From positions 22,501,069 to 22,565,068 of the forward strand of contig NC_023759.2 of the NCBI RefSeq assembly GCF_000499845.2: a stretch of 64,000 nt of DNA, given 5' to 3'. Below, one piece after another: positions 34,401 through 47,239 of this stretch (position 1 is its first letter; each line of letters begins with the position of its first letter). The DNA comes from Phaseolus vulgaris. Lineage: Eukaryota > Streptophyta > Magnoliopsida > Fabales > Fabaceae. The position numbers and the translations under genes are program-made. The notes under the pieces were generated by a model. That model saw only the letters and a list, made by a program, of their open reading frames with translations. It was not told the origin of the DNA and did not search any database.

Positions 34401-36217
34401 ACCCTATAAAATTATATTATTCATCTCATTATTCTTTCTTTATCACTCTTCATTCATTATGCCATGTTTTTTTTTTTTTTTTTTACTTTAGTTATAGAAT
34501 AAAATAAAATGAAAGTGTGTTGATGTGATCCAGTGTTTAGTCATAAACTAAACAATTAGGAAAGGCTTAGATGGGAAACAATAAGTACAGATTCTAAAAT
34601 AGGTTAAAGTTTATGAAAAGTTATAAAATGAGGAGAAATGGTGTGGTGAAATAAAAAGTGGAGTCGAGGAAAAGTTGTGATATTGCATAAATTTGAAGCA
34701 ATAAAAAAAAAAGTGTATTGTTAATATTTCTGTTTTAAGAAGGAGGAAGTATGGAAGAAGAAGGGGAGATTGGAAGATGGTGGGATAAGATGAGGGTTAG
34801 GTGCAGCCTAGTAGCAGAGGATTGCAGCCTCATTTGTTGCATTTTGTGAAAGTTATAAGCATATATGGAAACCATGATATTAGCAATGGTAGACAGCTTC
34901 TCTCACCGAAAGGTAAAAAGAAATCACATGCTTCCCATACCATTTTTTTCCAAAAGAAAAGGAGTTTCAAGCACCCATTTCCTTATTTGTTAGCAAGACT
35001 TTCGTGACAGCATCATGTTTCACTCAGATATGGCTATTGTTCCTCATTTGTAGACCTCATTTCATGTTTAATTAGCAAAATGCAATCCATGGTCCCATCC
35101 CACATAACAAAAATTAATTTTAATTAATGCTCTTTTTCACCTTCTTCCACATATTCTTAGTCAATTAGGCACCTCATCAAATTAAACAAAGAGGACTCAA
35201 CAATGGAGGTAAAGTAAAGTTATTCCTATATTTAACGTCAGAGATAAAGGCTTGTGAGATCTAAGGTTTTCTTTTACAACATCCAGAACTTTGTGTATGA
35301 CCTTATTTCTTTGTTTAGATGTTTTTTTTCTTTCTAATAATGAAACCTGAAGCATAGAGAAAAATAGGTCAGAGTGTTGTTCAAATAACATTGGCCCCAT
35401 GTTTCATATTTTCTCAGAGTTGCCAAAATATCCCTTGTCTGGTATGAAGTTTAGATGCCCTTTAATTTCTCTGAATCATTAATGAAAAAAAAATGATTAA
35501 AACGCTAGGTGTAGTAGTAGCCGTGGTTTGTTTCCATGAATTTGATTGATTTAGTGATAATTAATAATTCAGCTATGATTTTGCAGAAGAATACATAGAG
35601 TAGGGCGATAAAGGTTTGTGACCACAACATCAAAGATTTTTATGTGTCCATTAACTTGTACACTTGGACACTCTAGTCACATCAAAATTTTCTATACGTC
35701 AATTATTGACACTTGAGCTGATATATGCTAATTAACACCACTCTCCACAGTAAATCAGTTTTCCCTTTTAGTGGACATCTATGTATTATTTTGCTGAAGA
35801 ATCAGAAATCTCGTAAGTGGAAAAAGAAACCACATAAAATAAGCTTAAGAGTTAATCAAAATGCACCTTCATGCAGACCAAAACTAATAAAATTGTGAAA
35901 CCTTTGAATATAACTGCTATTGAATTATTATTATTATTGGACGACTGAAGTTAACATTAATTTGAAGTTTCTACTAGAGAAAGAGCAACATGCACTAAGC
36001 ATAGTATTACTTGAAATAATTAAACCATTCATAAACTTTCCAAGTTACAAGTTGGAGGAGATCCCAGCTGCTTCTGAGAAACCTCAACCCATGTGTAATG
36101 GATTAAACCCTAGTCAGATCTCAAAAGAGTTTCCTTTCTCTTCTTTCTTCTGACTAATCATATATGATTTTGAATGTCACTTCCCAAACTTATAGGGATT
36201 GGTGATTTCCATGTGAA
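30802..36217. other. AT-rich intergenic region downstream of the MYB gene
   Basis: No supported gene in 5.4 kb. It contains A-rich low-complexity (30985-31060), short TA runs and the long TA microsatellite listed separately. Open frames at 32846-33118, 34285-34491, 34801-35007 and 35920-36153 have no recognisable domains. A weak TTTAGTAATTTTCTTGTAATG at about 33345-33368 resembles a decayed CACTA-type MITE end. The flank of the retrotransposon (TTTTAAC...) continues the sequence broken at 18699. Confidence 0.55.
31350..31420. repeat. (TA)~36 microsatellite
   Basis: About 71 bp of uninterrupted TA dinucleotides, the longest simple repeat in the window. It is probably highly polymorphic. The open frame that crosses it is an artefact. 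Confidence 0.95.
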
Positions 36218-37615
36218 TTAGAAGATTGGAGATAACTCCATCATCTCCTCCACTTGACCAACGCTTTCATCTAAGAGCCACTTCTCAAGAAATGACAATG
36301 GAGGAGCAGTGTTGTTCTCAGATTTTTGCCTAATCCTCTCTTCACAAAAGACTTCATGAGAAGATTCAGCAGCAGCTTCAGGACTCTTGTCAGGCATGGA
36401 ATCGCACGTGGACTTGTCCCAAGCAGCATTGTTTAGGTTCTCAAAGGACAAAATAGAATCAAACTCTTCATGAGAAACTATATCTACGACACCCTCTTGC
36501 TCATCTTTGTTTCTTTTGCGGTGATGATGAAGGTTCAAAGCAGGCAGCGATGCACACTTGAGCAGCTTATTAGTGTTTTCAAAGTTGTTGTTGTTGTTGT
36601 TATCATCATCAATGCTTTGGAGCTCTTCATCTTGGGATCTCTTGAGTGCCTTTGGGGAAGATCTCATCCAACCTTCCAAGAGTCTTGAGATGTTCTCAGT
36701 GCTTGAGGCATATGTGGAGGACTGAGACTGACTAAGCCTACCGGACGAGACATGCTCACTGTTGCTGCTCATGTCTAAACTTCTTCTGTCGTTAAAGCTC
36801 TTTGGTAGATACTGTCCACTCATTGTTGAGTCTGATGCTGAGTGAGGATCTAAGGCAGCTTGAAATTTCTTAAGCTTCTTCTTTAGATGGGTGTTCCAAT
36901 AATTCTTTATATCATTATCTGTTCTTTGTGGAAGATAGGAAGCTATGGCTGCCCATCTGCTCAACAATTTACAACTTCACAAATTCAGGCATATCATATG
37001 CATATATATATATATATATATATATATCTATAAATATATGCTAAAATCATAAATAAATAACATCTGATTTTTTATGTGTAGTTCTTCATGGTATATTGAT
37101 TCTCCTTTTTTTGTAGAAAAGGGAAAATTGTGATATTTGACCGAGAATTACTTGTTACCCAGAAGAGCTTGCAAATGAATTATCATTCCTTCCTCATGGG
37201 GAGTGAAGTTCCCTCTCTTGATTCCTGGCCTGAGGTAATTTGTCCATCTAAGCCTGCAACTTTTGCTGCACCTTGACAACCCTTTTCAAGAAAGATTTGA
37301 ACTATATATGATCAGTTTGATTCAGAATTGTTACAGATAGATTCCATAGTAAAAAAAGTATGTATACATGGATAGATAGATCAAGAAGAAAGCCACTTTG
37401 ATAATAGCACAGCTTACTGACCAAACAGGAAAAGGATTTGAACATATATATAATATTAGGAGATGTATAGATATATAATTACCAGTATTAGTAGGCACTG
37501 ATCTCCAATTTCCTGGACCATGTTCTTGGATGTATGTGACAAGGATGATATCCTCCTCAGGTGTCCATGGACCTTTCTTGATGCCAACTTTGTCACAGCA
37601 AGGAGGCCTCCCCAT
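36218..37615 (-). CDS. R2R3-MYB transcription factor, subgroup 1 (MYB60/MYB30/MYB306-like), three exons
   Basis: On the minus strand, exons 37615-37483, 37281-37152 and 36956-36218 join in phases 1 and 2 to give 333 aa. These are the conserved R2R3-MYB intron positions. The ATG at 37615 gives the canonical MGRPPCCDK start; an in-frame ATG at 37657 would add an atypical 14-residue extension. R2 has W17, W37 and W57; R3 has F70, W89 and W108, all correctly spaced for two helix-turn-helix repeats that bind AC- or MYB-core DNA. The C-terminal part has [16 protein letters not shown] and an [11 protein letters not shown] motif near the end, typical of subgroup 1. Members of that subgroup regulate cuticular wax, guard-cell and ABA or defence responses; which applies here cannot be told. 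An Asn run and acidic stretches suggest an activation region. The gene looks intact. Confidence 0.92.
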
Positions 37616-37740
37616 GGGTTCCTTTCGCTCAATCCACCTTCTTTCTTTCTCCCCCAAAACTCACTACTCACTGATCTCCTTTTCTAGCTAGGCCAAACTT
37701 CCCAAGAGAGCTTGCAAATAGTACCAATGCATGTGAGTGC

Positions 37741-37750
37741 TTTATATACT
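37741..37750 (-). promoter_or_regulatory. TATA box of the MYB gene
   Basis: On the minus strand AGTATATAAA lies about 125 bp upstream of the MGRPPCC start codon. That leaves room for transcription start near 37715 and a leader of about 100 nt. It is the best TATA match in the region. Confidence 0.6.
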
Positions 37751-40570
37751 CCATGACTTTGATGAAAGGAAAACTTAAGAGTTTTACCATCCTTCATCTA
37801 CCAAGCTAAGTCACCTAACTCTTTTACTACCTTTATAATTATGCAGTCAATGTGGAAACCAAAGTCAGCGAGCGAGGAGTTTCACCATTTTCTCTCTTTT
37901 CCTTTCTTTTCTTGGTCACGTGGCACCTTCACACCACAACTTAATCTAATTTAATACTTCTTACCCTTCTCTTTTATTTCCCTTCAAGCTCTTTGCTTCA
38001 GACCCTTTAGGTCGTTAGCACACTAAACAATCACCATTTTTCCTTTTACACATTAGTTTTGTCCACATCCAATAAATTGAGGTTCCAAGAGTTAGTCTAC
38101 ATTTTTCTTCTAATCTATTCTTTTGATTTATTAAAATTGAAGTCCCCTAACCAAACATAAAATTCAAAGCAAACTTAATTGTGGCATTCATTATTTTCCA
38201 ACGAATACTTCCATTTTTATTTTTTATTTTATTTTATTTCTGATTTTCACTACCCTCTGCAAAATTGAATGTATGGTACTGCCAAAATTTAGCAGACAGC
38301 TAACAATAAATGAAATTTTCACAGAGAAGAGCAGAAAATGCCGTAAGGATTCCCAGAGGGGTTAGAGATTTTGGTAAGGTTGTTGCTGGCTTTTGGGGAA
38401 TGTTTAGAGAATCTGGAACAAATGAATAATGATTTGTGGTTACTTGTCTGTTATTGTGCAGGATAAATATTTAAGTTGTACTTGTTAGCTTGTAAAGATG
38501 TTCAATTCAACTCTGAATCGATTATCATATTCATATTATATAAATATATCAAATTGTTACATACATATCAAGGTCATGTGACATGGAACTATGTTATGGT
38601 TCCATAAGGAGTAATGCTTTCACTTTTCAGTGGTGTCAAATTTCAGCCTCTTCTGTTATCTTTTTGGCTTTTTTGGACTGATGGGACTACTTAGAACTAT
38701 AGAATGCAAAATAATCAAAAAGGTAGATTGAAAAGTGGTTATTGGTAATAGAAAAAAAACGGTTCAATTTTCTTTGAATAAATAATAGCTGCTTCATGAT
38801 TATTTCATTAGAATTCACTTTCTTTTTCATCTTCTAATATGAGAGAGAGAGAGAGTGTGTGTGTGCTTGCTTCTTTATGAGGAGCAGCGAGAAGTTCCTC
38901 TTAACCATGTGTCCAAGCTGTGCCATGTACTGAAGTAGTGTGTTAGTACTTAGGTTCTGTCACTTTCCATTGATCTTAATTACTCCCTCTTCTGTGAAAA
39001 AGGATAACGATCTCCTATGCAACTACTCTAAGGGTGAGTTTGATGAACATTCTGCTAAAACAACACTTCAACATAAATTGTATTGTACATATATATTGTG
39101 TATATAGTACAACATAGAGAGAGATTCAAAGTAAAAACATAGGATAAGACAAATAATATAAATTAGTGTTGTAAACAAATTTATAGGAATAACACATTCG
39201 CATCATAAAGGGTTTAGTCATAGCATTTTTTTACTATTTGGTAGAGAATGCAAAAATACAACAAATTTTTAGTTGATAAGAATTTGGAAGTGATTAAGCA
39301 TTTTACGAGTTTTATCTTTTCTTTTGATGGGTTTGAATTTTTTTAGGTAATTTTCTTCACTATCAATAACTCCCTTTAAAAAATTTTGCTGACAACTATA
39401 AACGAATTGGGTATAGCAGCAATTGTGTTTGCAGGAACAATACTTGCTGCTAGATGGAAAAGAATTATATATATATATATATATATATAATGTAACACAT
39501 CAATGTTTCGCTATATGGGTGAAATAAACTTCTTCAATATGCTTTCGTTTTTACTTATGATCTGTTACAACTTTCAGTCATTTCACTTCTTTCATTCACA
39601 ATAAGTAGAGTCTGAAGGTAGGTTTTATGCCATTGACACACTAGAGAGAAAGATGTTTTATAATGTTGGAAATAAATAAAATGATCCAAAAAGAGAGAAA
39701 GGATTTGAAGAAGAAAAAGGGGACGTGAAAGAATGGTAGGAAAGAAAAAAAAAGGTTTAGATAATTTAAAAATTGAGGTAATAGTGTAGTGGTAATAGTA
39801 GTGTTTAGGATAATGAAAAGCGAAATGGTTCATTAATTAGGAAATGAAGAGACTAACCAAGTATTTTGGAATGGTTGAAATCCTTTAATATTTGAAGAAA
39901 TGATCATAAAACAAAAACCGGTGGTCGGTCCTTGGAGTAAAAGGCATTAAAGAGGAGGCTTGAAGGGTTCCATCCTCTTCCATGGATGAGTTTGAATGTG
40001 TTCATCAAAGTCATCAAACAGGTACCCCACAAAGAATTGACCTTCCTCTTATTATCTACTACACATACTTGTACATAACCCATTTTTCCCATCCTCCTAC
40101 ACGTATTTCACTTTCTATCCAATTGCCACTCTATACTTTCATGTACTTTCAAACCCTTTTAATCTTTACAAATATTTATGTCTCATTAAAAAAATTAAAT
40201 AATAAAATTTTCCTTTCCACTTTTTTACAAATCTTAAAAATAAACTTTAAGTTTAACTCAACTTTATAAATAATTTATAAGGTAAGATTTAACCTACTTA
40301 TCTATTATTAACTGATATTATCTCTAGTCAATGTGAAATCTTCAACACACATTTGTAAACTAGTCAACTCGTACATGAGACTATATATCTATGGGTAATC
40401 TACTCAATAGCAAGTGATAAGATAAGATCAACAAACTATATAGATTCTAAATGGTTATGATATCATCTTAAAGATTTATAAGATAAGATTTACACTCACT
40501 TATTTATTCCGAGTTTTTTTTATCAAAATATGTTTTTCTTTTCTAATTTGTTTTGACATGTTATATCGTT
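37751..40570. other. MYB upstream region and intergenic sequence
   Basis: No supported gene. A GA/GT simple repeat lies at about 38842-38867 and a TA run at about 39468-39489. A CACGTGGCA G-box-like motif is present near 37918-37925, about 300 bp upstream of the MYB start. Open frames at 39555-39833 (minus), 39904-40092 (minus) and 39982-40269 show no domain. Confidence 0.5.
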
Positions 40571-40939
40571 AAAAGAAAATCATGAAATAGAAACTAATTT
40601 TTAGAGACCAAAATAATTAGTTGCAATAGTAACTAAATTAGAGACCAGTTTAGAAATAAATAAAAAAATTGGTTTCTAAATTAGTTTCTATTATTGTTAA
40701 ATAGTTTCTAAATTGGTATCTAACTAGCAACCAAGATTTTAACTACCAATTATTTAGTTTCTAAATTTGGTAGCAAAAACTTTGGTTGCTAATTAGATAC
40801 CAATTTAGAAACTATTTAACCATAATAGAAACCAATTGTTTTTTTTTACTTTCTAAAATGGTCTCTAATTTAGTTACTATTACAACTAATTATTTTGGTA
40901 TTTAAAAATTGATTTATATTTTACTATTTTCTTGGAGTG
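40571..40939. mobile_element. CACTA-type foldback MITE copy, opposite orientation
   Basis: Begins near AAAAGAAAATCATGAAATAG and ends CTATTTTCTTGGAGTG, with the same arms as 14327-14729. The central spacer (AACTACCAATTATTTAG...GGTAGCAAAAAC) is reversed relative to the copies at 16447 and 18316. Because the arms are palindromic, this shows insertion in the other orientation. The left terminal CACTAC is mutated, so no target duplication can be read. Confidence 0.75.
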
Positions 40940-42005
40940 TATATTTGAATTGTGTGAAAGGTGATGTACCTATAAAAATATTTCTAATTATTAAGTTGGG
41001 ATTTTGGAACACTAAAGATATTACTAATTAACATTATCTACTTTAGTCTTAAGTCTTAATGTATTTATAGTCTCTTAGGTAAATGTACTTGATTAAGTAT
41101 CTTAATAGTCTTGTCATGTGATTAATACTTTTAAGTAAGATATTACTTATTAATTATAATCATATTAACTAGCAAAAATTAGTGTCTATCATTATCTGTT
41201 TGTAAGTAAATTAAGAAATTATAATTTATGATTGTGATGGGTTTACACCTATCCTATTTTATAAAAAAAAATTATTTAGTGTATTAGTTAAATATTATTT
41301 TGTTTATCAACATTTCTTATCCTAAAAAGCTAGGTTATAAAATAGTAAGACACGATGGTTGCTGTATTTTTTTTTCTCCCTCTCTCTCACCACTTTCATT
41401 TTTATGGTTGCAAAAACATAGTATTAAAAATATCTAAACATAATTTTAATGCATGTCCCCTTTTCATTTATGTCTATCAATGAATTTTGGGTCCATTTAT
41501 GCCTGGGTAATACTAAATTTTATAAGTGGTTATATATATATATATATATTGTTTTAACTAGTAAAGAATTAAAGTTGTGAAAGATTAATTTTTAATTAAT
41601 CTGTATAAAGGAACAAATAAGGTACAAAATAAAAAATATCATAACCAATAGACCTCAATCCATATGAAGGCCAACCAAAAAAGATATAACGTGTGTCATA
41701 GTTTTAGTTTTAGCCAATTTGCTTCTACATTTTGTACGTGTCACCCCATTAGCATCTCAGGCTTTCCACAAAAAACCACACCAACATTCACATGACTTGC
41801 ATATTGTCAACAAAGAAAGAAAATTAATATTATGCCATATTCATTAAATAATAATTAAGAAAATATATAATTGCTTATATTTTGCAGATATTTTATTTAA
41901 ATTAATATATTGACCATTTTTTGTAACCACCATTGTTATATGAACAGAGTTTAAGTAGATTAAATAAAACTTAAAATTGCATTGTGTGGATATTTGATTG
42001 ATCTA
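40940..42005. other. AT-rich intergenic region
   Basis: No ORF of note or recognisable element. A short TA run lies at about 41529-41550. Confidence 0.55.
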
Positions 42006-43870
42006 TCAGCCAACTGCAAAACCATTCTTGTTGGTCTCACTTCTACATCTCCAATTTTCTTCAGCATGATAAAGGCATTTAATACTATTTCCAAGATCCA
42101 ATAATGCCTTTTCAACAGTGAGATTTCCTATGGTAACTGGAAAAGTGAAACTCTCAGGATCTCTAGATTTCTGTGGTAATGATTTTTGAATTATAGCACT
42201 GCATCCAACTTCCAATTCAACTATTTCTTGGTCATTGAACTTCTTTTCTTTGTCAATAATTCTTTTATGAATTTAGCATATATGTAGGCATCTGCTCTAA
42301 AGTTCCAGTAAACAGAATGTTAATTTGCAATCTTCTAAGAATATCCATAAATCTTGTAAACTGTCTTTCTTTGCATTTCTTTGTAGGAGCACGTGGATAA
42401 GGTACATCTTTTATAGGAACACTCCTCTCTTGTTTTTCACTTTTTTTTATTTTATTTTTTATTTTCTCTCCAATATCTACAATATCTTCCTTATTCCTTA
42501 TTTCTCCTCACTCACACTCAATTTTTTCTTTTTCAATCTCTTTCTTTTTTTAAAATCTCATCCTAAACAACTAAATTATCTTTAATTCATTTTCCTATAA
42601 CTTTCCTGCTTCTGATAGTGATAGACTTGCAATGCTCCTTTGGATTGGTTTGTGCATTGACTGAAAATTGACTTCCTTGATTACCAGCTAACTATTTAGC
42701 CTGCTGCCCCACCTGTGTCTCTAAATTCCTTATTGATGCTTCAGTATTTTTTAGACTTGCATGAACTTCTCAAAAGTATCCTCCAATTTTGATGTTCTCT
42801 CATGAATGGAATTATAATGTGGTTGTTGCTGATAAGGAGTTTGCCTATTAGATGATCCAGCTTCTTGCTTCCATCCAAAACCTTGATTTGGATTATTCCT
42901 CCACCCTTGAGCCATGTTATTTGGATAGTTAGATGAAAATTCACCTTGCCTTCCTTGATTATTCATATATTGACCTCTTCCTCTGATGGATTTTGATAAG
43001 AGCATTGGCCATTAAGATGATCACCCCTACAAAAATCAAACTTCAAAGCTTGATTTTAAATTGAAGGAGAATTTACTGCTTGTAATTGTTGAGGTATTTT
43101 TGACATTTCCTTGGTTAATGCCTCAATTCGCCGAGTCAGGATTTATTTTGTGCTAAAATTGCATCTAAAGTACTAAGATCCAACACTCCTTTCTTTTGCA
43201 TTGTATGTTTATCGTGTTGAGCTTGGTAATCTGTTGAGGCTAAGGCATCAATGATTCTTGTAGCTTGCTCTGCATCAACAGTCATCATTGTACCTCCTAT
43301 TGCAGCATCCAAGATCATTTTAGTATCAGGCTTCAAACCATTGTGGAATATGTTCAAATGAGCAATATCTTCAAAGCCATGATTAGGAAACCTTCTTAAC
43401 ATCACTTTAAAACGTTCTCAAGCTTCACAAAAAGGTTCATCTGGCCCTTGCTTGAATGTGGAGATATCAGAATTAGCCTTGATATATCGAGAAAATGGGA
43501 AGAATCTATGTAGGAATTTCTCTTTTACATCATTCCAGCTACTTATACTCTGGTTTGGATGCGAATTTAACCATTCTTTTGCCTTGCCTGCGAGTGAGAA
43601 AGGAAATAGACGCAAATAAACATATTCAATATCATTTCCCTCGAAGCCCATGGTCCCAACCAACTCATAGAATGTGGATAGATGAGTATAAGGGTCTTCA
43701 TGATCCATTCCATTGAATTGATGAGTACTAATTAAGCTAAGAAAAGTTGGCTTCATTTCTAATGATTTGTTGGTAGAAGGTACGACTATGCTGGAGAAAT
43801 GCCTCGGTCCTTGTTGCATGGCATAGTCTCCCAATGTCCTTCTAGGTGGATTTTGTCTATTATGAGCCAT
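42006..43870 (-). pseudogene. Athila-like Ty3/gypsy gag-protease relic
   Basis: On the minus strand, translation starts at 43870 (MAHNRQNPPRRTLGDYAMQQ). The gag domain includes FNGMDHEDPYTHLSTFYEL, KAKEWLNSHP and DVKEKFLHRFFP. A stop at about 43418 replaces a normally conserved residue, and the frame then continues (43405-43136) with RFPNHGFEDIAHLNIFHNGL. Further frameshifted pieces follow at 43005-42741. A protease-like segment at 42215-42006 has FPVTIGNLTVEKALLDLG. No reverse transcriptase or integrase remains. It is a truncated, dead copy; its 5' LTR and PBS lie to the right. Confidence 0.8.
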
Positions 43871-44169
43871 TTATAACTTTGTTTGATTGTGTGAGTTGAG
43901 AGTGTTGGAAGATTCTCCTTTTGCTTGTCCTTGCTTCTTTTCTTTTGTCTTCTTGCTCTGATTTCTTCTAGTTGTCTTCTCAATTTCTTGGTCAAATTCC
44001 AATTGATCTTCAGGATTCTGTCCTCGTAATAGTATATATCTAAGACAACTCAAACAAGGATTAGATCAGGATAAAAGAATAAGATATAAACAATTATCTA
44101 TTCACAAAGAAAGCAAACTATTCACAATACTCAAGAAGTTATACTTCAGAAATTTTTAAAAGAAATTGT

Positions 44170-44187
44170 TCCCTGGCAACGACCCCA
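44170..44187 (-). other. Primer binding site of the Athila-like relic (tRNA-Asp type, mutated)
   Basis: On the minus strand the sequence reads TGGGGTCGTTGCCAGGGA. From memory, the plant tRNA-Asp 3'-end complement is TGGCGCCGTTGCCGGGGA, and most positions agree. It lies directly next to the LTR end, as a PBS should. Confidence 0.65.
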
Positions 44188-44193
44188 AAAACT

Positions 44194-45474
44194 TGTTGAT
44201 TTATCTCGACAAGTACCGAATCAACTGTAATATAGTACTATTTAAAGTACGAATGTCGAAACCACAGGGAACAATTCTAATTAAAATGTTCTGTTATAAA
44301 ACTGATAAGTATAGAAAACAACTTTGAGAACTTTTTCATAACCAAATTAACACTTTTACCAGAAATAACTCAAAGTTTAAGATGTGATTCAACAAGTAAC
44401 GAAACTAACTTATCAAATATAGATAAAAAATACTTGGGATTTAATTGCGTCTATCTTAATCATTTCTATTTTAGAATAATACAATATATAATACTCAAAA
44501 CTACTTATTCTTGATGCTTGTCATTCACCTTGATTCCTCACAGATGCAATTCATAAGATGATTTCTCAAACACTGATTCCTCAGGTATCTAACGAATCAT
44601 CCAACTTTATGAATAAAACTATGCTGCAATTAATAACCTGGAGTCTAATCCTATCAATACAAGTTATCAAGTATTTTCATCTATTTCAAATCCCTAAATA
44701 TACTTTCCAGTTAAATTTAAGGATCAAAATCAAGACTCAATTGATTAGTTAGAATCAAGCAATAAGCATGAAACGAAAATACCAAGAACAAGTAGAAAAG
44801 AAAATATTATATATATATATATCACTAAGAATACATTTGAATAGAGTAATTACATTCAATCCCAAGTTAGAAAGCACTTAGCCACTCATGATAGCTCCTC
44901 CAATCTTCATTCTTGATCTGATTTGCATAAGAAGGGATGATCTAAGTAGATTCTTCTCCTGAGAACAAAGTTTTCTTCTTCTTCTCTCACTAATTTCTAT
45001 CTAAAATCCTCCTATTCTTTTCCACTGCCCCTGTTTTAACTTTGTTCCAGAGTTTTTTTAATGAAGTTTAGCTTAAGCAAACCAATTCAGCTTAAGCTAG
45101 ATCATTCGGTGTTGTTTTAGCTTAGGCAAACAATTCTAGCCTGAGCTAGATTAGTACTGCACCATTAATTTAATCTGGATAATTTTAGCCTGAGCTAAAT
45201 CTTCTAGCTTGAGCGAGATGCTTCCTTTATACTTTCCTTCTTTACTCCTTCTTGTGATCCAATTAAGTCTTTGCTTTCTTTCTTTTAATGTTTCATATTC
45301 ATCTGAAATTTACACAAGAATTGAGATTAAATTTCTTCATTTGTTTCCTGGTTCAAAATATATAACTGGATTCAATAATTCTCATATTAGGGTATTTTTC
45401 TGACATTAAGCAACAATTAAGTTCCAAAGTGTTCAATTTTCTCAATTATAAATACTAGACATTGGCACTTATCA
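44194..45474 (-). repeat. LTR of the Athila-like relic
   Basis: About 1.28 kb, bounded on the minus strand by TGATAAGTGCC at the left and CA next to the PBS. The segment CGACAAGTACCGAATCAACTG and the ACCACAGGGAACAA near its end are typical of legume Athila-group LTRs. No second LTR is present in the window, so the boundaries rest on TG/CA and PBS position only. Confidence 0.6.
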
Positions 45475-45639
45475 TAAGTTTACAAATATTTATGAAGTAC
45501 ATATAAACTTATTCTTTTTAATAATTAAAATTCATTTTCTTTTATTAGACTAAACTTTAAGGTTCTATTGAAAACTCAAGTGAAACAAGCATTTCAATCA
45601 ATATTTGGGAAATAGAATATGAGAGAGTATGTTGTTATT

Positions 45640-45910
45640 GAAAGATTATGACACCATCAACATTGAAAAAAAAAGAGGAAGAAATTGCTGCTATAAGAAA
45701 ATAACATGCAAGTGAAGTGAATGGCATGGCGAAGAAAATTGAAGATCTAGAGGCAATGGTAAAATTTGTGGTAAAGCAGCAAAATCCAGATTTAGAGGAG
45801 GATGACATAAATAATATGATGACACGTGCTTTAACTAAAGAGAGTTGTGGAGCGAAGCTACATTCATCTGCATCCACCTACGATCCTCATTATGAGCAGG
45901 TATATATAAC
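45640..45910 (+). pseudogene. CACTA second-ORF (Ptta/En/Spm) fragment
   Basis: After a broken stretch, the frame from 45717 reads NGMAKKIEDLEAMVKFVV and then QQNPDLEEDDINNMM. This coiled-coil tail with a QNP-type motif resembles the C-terminal region of plant En/Spm transposase-associated proteins. Upstream codons are interrupted by stops and the downstream part is AT-rich. It is a remnant rather than a gene. Confidence 0.45.
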
Positions 45911-46124
45911 TAAAAATTGTTTACTGGATTTTAAGAAATATTTTCAAGTTACACATGAAATTGCTTTTATTTGTAATGTTGGAAAAGTATTTGTAAAAGA
46001 TATTGTTTCATTCTTAGGTTTCTTTCTTCTTTTTTTTTTTTTTTGCTTGGATCATGGAGATATAAATACATAGATAATCATATTGGAATTTCAATCATGT
46101 TAATAAGTTTAATGATATGGATTG

Positions 46125-46510
46125 GATATGTGGTACTCTTGATGTTGTGTTGTAAACACATACATGCAATTGTCTAGTTTTACATGAAAGTTTAATGGAT
46201 TTGCTTAAGGCATGTTATTGATTAATTAAAACACTTTTATTTATACAATTGAATTTTGGTAGTTGTTATATTTATTTTGTTTCAATTAGACTTGATTAGT
46301 ATATATTTTTGTATTGGAATATGTGGTACGTACTCTTGATGTTGTGTTGTAAACACATATATGCAATTGTCTAGTTTTACATGAAAGTTTAATGGATTTG
46401 ATTAAGACATGTTATTGGTTAATTAAAACACTTTTATTTATACAATTAAATTTTGGTAGTTGTTATATTTATTTTGTTTCAATTAGACTTAATTAGTATA
46501 TATTTTTGTA
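46125..46510 (+). repeat. Tandem duplication of ~192 bp
   Basis: Two adjacent units start at GGATATGTGGTACTCTTGATG (about 46125) and ATATGTGGTACGTACTC (about 46318). They share TTGTGTTGTAAACACATA, ACATGAAAGTTTAATGGATT and ATTTTGGTAGTTGTTATATT in the same order, with few differences. It is non-coding. Confidence 0.85.
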
Positions 46511-46726
46511 TTTTTTTGCATCTTGAAGGCAATGAAGACTATGAAGACAATCTTGAAGAAGAATGAACTTATCAATATGTAGTAAATACATTAAGTTTGT
46601 AATTTTAATTTTGAAGACTTGATCCGTATCATCATATTTGAAGACAAATTTTTGATTATGTAGTTTGAAAACATCCATTGAAATATGTGAGATTTATTGT
46701 TGGGTCTCTACTATTTCAATACACAT

Positions 46727-47142
46727 TGTTGGAGATCTCACATTGATTAGAAATAAGGACATTTCATAGTATAGTGAGTGCAAACCTCATCTTATAAGTC
46801 AATTTTATAAGGTTGAGTTAGGATCTAATATCATATTAAGGGTTTTATAAGGTTGAGTTAGGCTTAAAGTCCACTTCTTAATATGGTATCAGAGCTATTT
46901 AGAGTCTATCCTAGTGAGAGTTTGTTGGGCTTATCAGGTCAGCCGCTATCGGGCCGCTATCCAACCACCCATAAATATATAGTCTCACACATGAGTTAGT
47001 AGGTATCAACGTGAGAGGGGTGTCTTGGAGATCCCACATTGACTAGAGATAAGGACATTTCATAGTATGTAAGTGCGTGCAAACCTCATCTTATAAGCCG
47101 GTTTTATAAGGTTGAGTTAGGCTTAAAGTTCACTTCTTAATA
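46727..47142 (+). mobile_element. TRIM (miniature LTR retrotransposon)
   Basis: The left terminal repeat 46727-46883 begins TGTTGGAGATC and the right one 47021-47142 begins TGTCTTGGAGATC. Both end CACTTCTTAATA. The PBS TGGTATCAGAGC (46884-46895) complements initiator Met-tRNA. A purine tract GTGAGAGGGG precedes the right repeat. A 5-bp CACAT duplication flanks the element (46722-46726 and 47143-47147). The 137-bp interior has no coding capacity, so it depends on another element's enzymes. The left repeat carries an extra internal duplication around GGTTGAGTTAGG. Confidence 0.88.
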
Positions 47143-47239
47143 CACATTATTCTTCAATACTTATTCTTTTCATCTTGAACTTTTGTATGAGTAATTCCTC
47201 TAAAACTAAAAAAAAAAATGTTTTGTTGTTTTTGTCTAT

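Noticed and set aside
36470..36688. Plus-strand frame opposite the MYB last exon
   Set aside because: Shadow; the MYB gene is on the minus strand.
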